In this document: positions 29,631-31,235 of the stretch, piece after piece
How the letters are laid out: each line of letters starts with the position of its first letter
How positions within the stretch are numbered: the first letter of the stretch is position 1
Source of the DNA: Lentzea aerocolonigenes
GTDB lineage: Bacteria > Actinomycetota > Actinomycetes > Mycobacteriales > Pseudonocardiaceae
Direction: 5' to 3'
Assembly: GCF_000955955.1 (NCBI RefSeq)
Contig: NZ_JYJG01000306.1
Span: 1-31,235, forward strand
DNA: 31,235 bases
Made by a program: the position numbers and the translations under genes
The notes under the pieces: generated by a model
Told to the model about the DNA's origin: nothing
Database searches by the model: none
What the model saw: only the letters and a program-made list of their open reading frames with translations

Positions 29631-31118
29631 TCAGTGGCCGCCGGTGCCCGAGGTCCACAGCACCGTGCTGCCGGAGTAGATCACGGCGTTGCCGTCGTCC
29701 TGGACCGCGAGGCGGGCGCCTGACCTGCCGCCGGAGCCGCTGGCCCACACCGCGCGGCCACGCGAGTCGTAGATCACGAAGTTGCCGTCGCGCTGCATCA
29801 ACGCCACCGCGCTGCGCTTGCCGGTCGTGCCGGACGCCCACAGCACCTGTCCGGTCGAGGTGTAGGCCAGCACGAGGTTTCCGTCCTGCTGCAACGTCAA
29901 CCGGAAGCGCCCGTCGCACGAGGTCTGGCTCCGGCCGGGGAACACCGCCTCGTCCGGGTTCAGCCAGGTGCACCCGGCCGGTGCGCCGCCGACCTTCAGG
30001 ATGCCCGGTTCGGTCACGCCGATCGCGAAGTTCAGCTTGCCGCTGGTGAACTCCGGCTGCAGCACGCTCGCGTCGGCGCTCCCGACCTGATAGCCACCGG
30101 GATCGGCCTGTCCGCTACCGCACTCCGTCGTCGGCACACCGACGTGCCGGGACTCGTCGGCGTTGCCCGTCACGGTCCAGTCGCGCACGCCGTTGATCGC
30201 GTACCCGTAGCCCATGTGCAGACCGCGCAACCGGTTGCCGGTCACCGTGGCGCCGTGCACCGTGCCGGGGTCCTCGCACGTCCACACCCGCAGGCCCATG
30301 GCGATCCCGACCTTGATGAACGCGCTCTTCGCGTCGATCACGTTGCCGCGCACGACGGTGCCGGTGTAGTTGCCGCTCATGGGTTTGTGGTCGACCAGGT
30401 TGATCCCGCCGAGCAGCTCGCGCTTCTCCGCGACGATCGTGTTGTTCTCGACGGTGGATCCGGGTGCGCCGAACACGACGATGGCGCCGTCGGTCGCGTC
30501 GGTGATCGTGTTGTCGCGCACCAGCGAGTTGCCGCACGCCAAGGAGATGCCGTCCGCCCAGTTGGGACTGAGACCCGCGGGGCCGATCCGGTTGCCGATG
30601 ATCTGCCCGCGCTGGCAGTGCGGCACGCTGTCGGTGACCACGCCTTCGTAGAAGTGCAGTGCGGACCACGTGCGCGGCTCGATGATCGTGTTGTCGCGCA
30701 CGATCTGGTCGAGTGCGCCGCCCATGGACACCAGGGCGGGCACGTTCCCGTCCAGCCTGCCGAGTGCCGGTCGGTTGCCGTCCACCACGACGCCCCGCAG
30801 GGTCACGGCGTCCTGGTAGTTGCCGTCGACCGCGCCGGCCAGCGCGGGCGAGACGATCCGCAAGGTCGCCGGACTGGCCGCGTTCGCCTCAGTGGTGATC
30901 TCCTGGCCCGGTGCCGTGAACCGCACCGGTGCGCTGAGCGAGAACACAGCTCCCGAGCAGAGCACGGCTTTCGCGCCAGGACCGCTCAGCGCCGCGTTGA
31001 TCGCCGCCTCGGTGCCGGACGGGATGCACGCCGCCGCGCCTGCCTGCCGTACGGGCACGCAGATCGCGAGCGCCGTCAACAAGCACAGACTGATACCTCG
31101 GAACTTCCGCGCGCCCAT
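29631..31118 (-). CDS. Secreted right-handed beta-helix protein with C-terminal bulb-type lectin domain
   Basis: A 495-aa exported protein. A Sec signal (about 1-28, GISLCLLTALAICVPVRQAGA) is followed by a pectate-lyase-like start (IPSGTEAAINAALSGPGAKAVLCSGAVFSLSAPVRF). A right-handed beta-helix comes next, with PbH1-type turns (NTIIEPRTWSALHF, NRIGPAGLSPNWADGISL, NTITDATDGAIVVFGAPGSTVENNTIV, TVTGNRLRGLHMGYGYAI). The last 110 residues are a B-lectin domain with three QxDxNxVxY-type repeats: QQDGNLVLAY, QRDGNFVIY and QDDGNAVIY. The first lacks the Tyr in register. This suggests mannose binding coupled to a polysaccharide lyase/hydrolase-like or structural domain. Catalytic residues are not identified. 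ATG 31118 has GGGGGA upstream. Confidence 0.85.
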   Translation of the reverse strand: MGARKFRGISLCLLTALAICVPVRQAGAAACIPSGTEAAINAALSGPGAKAVLCSGAVFSLSAPVRFTAPGQEITTEANAASPATLRIVSPALAGAVDGNYQDAVTLRGVVVDGNRPALGRLDGNVPALVSMGGALDQIVRDNTIIEPRTWSALHFYEGVVTDSVPHCQRGQIIGNRIGPAGLSPNWADGISLACGNSLVRDNTITDATDGAIVVFGAPGSTVENNTIVAEKRELLGGINLVDHKPMSGNYTGTVVRGNVIDAKSAFIKVGIAMGLRVWTCEDPGTVHGATVTGNRLRGLHMGYGYAINGVRDWTVTGNADESRHVGVPTTECGSGQADPGGYQVGSADASVLQPEFTSGKLNFAIGVTEPGILKVGGAPAGCTWLNPDEAVFPGRSQTSCDGRFRLTLQQDGNLVLAYTSTGQVLWASGTTGKRSAVALMQRDGNFVIYDSRGRAVWASGSGGRSGARLAVQDDGNAVIYSGSTVLWTSGTGGH

Positions 31119-31194
31119 GAATCCCCCAGTTCGGCACCGTCAGCCCCGCGATCATGGCACGCCACTCGACGGTTGATTCCAAGGGGTCGGCTCT

Positions 31195-31219
31195 GTTGGC
31201 GTCTGCAAGTACCGCCAAC
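31195..31219. promoter_or_regulatory. Inverted repeat upstream of the beta-helix lectin gene
   Basis: GTTGGCG (31195-31201) and CGCCAAC (31213-31219), 7-bp perfect arms with an 11-bp spacer, 77-101 bp upstream of ATG 31118. It could be an operator. The rest of 31119-31235 shows no clear gene. Confidence 0.3.
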
Positions 31220-31235
31220 TCTTGATCAAATCGCC

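Noticed and set aside
1..31235. CRISPR arrays, rRNA or tRNA genes, phage or plasmid functions
   Set aside because: No regularly spaced repeat/spacer pattern, no conserved rRNA or tRNA sequence and no integrase, capsid or replication protein were seen.

Overview
The window is high-GC DNA with strongly GC3-biased genes, frequent GTG/TTG starts, stop/start overlaps and F420/ANTAR/MmpS-type genes. This points to an actinomycete, most likely a member of the Pseudonocardiaceae (Lentzea/Saccharothrix-like); the family level is inference. No rRNA, tRNA, CRISPR array, transposase or phage gene was recognised.

Layout. 1-722 is a long non-coding region with GTAAC/GTCAC-type motifs and a cluster of AGGCCCCCGAA repeats. 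It leads into a membrane-anchored M23 peptidase that starts at a TTG (723-1508) and ends at a strong hairpin. 1566-6727 holds five same-strand genes: a 4-coumarate-CoA-ligase-like enzyme, an SDR, a MIO-type aromatic amino acid ammonia-lyase with tyrosine-type selectivity residues, a probable heme-dependent tyrosine 3-hydroxylase, and a caffeoyl-CoA-type O-methyltransferase. Together they resemble a compact bacterial phenylpropanoid route (tyrosine to caffeate/ferulate-type CoA esters, or a methoxylated beta-tyrosine). This is the most interesting functional proposal here. 6722-8306 is an LLM-class F420 oxidoreductase/TetR operon whose promoter spacer holds a perfect 16-bp palindrome.

8402-13714 carries an MmpS-like protein, a peroxiredoxin divergent from a LacI regulator, a small membrane protein whose start codon overlaps that of a divergent Rid-family protein, a GH77 4-alpha-glucanotransferase, and two small hypothetical genes. 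13835-19688 is the translationally coupled treX-treY-treZ operon (glycogen/maltodextrin to trehalose). With malQ next door this is an alpha-glucan/trehalose module.

19607-22822 contains an ANTAR RNA-binding protein (convergent overlap with treZ), csbD behind a textbook SigB-type promoter, a UdgX-type covalent uracil-DNA glycosylase, and about 430 bp without a gene. That stretch is packed with structure: a 60-nt three-way-junction-like element, a second stem, a possible minus-strand leader/sRNA, and a 164-bp near-perfect palindrome. A small XRE regulator and a cytochrome P450 follow. 22971-27766 is an operon of two secreted glycosidases (GH95-like and GH27) behind a good -35/-10 promoter and a CRE/LacI-like operator. 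The window closes with an APC amino acid permease, a small prim-pol-like protein, and a secreted right-handed beta-helix protein fused to a bulb-type lectin.
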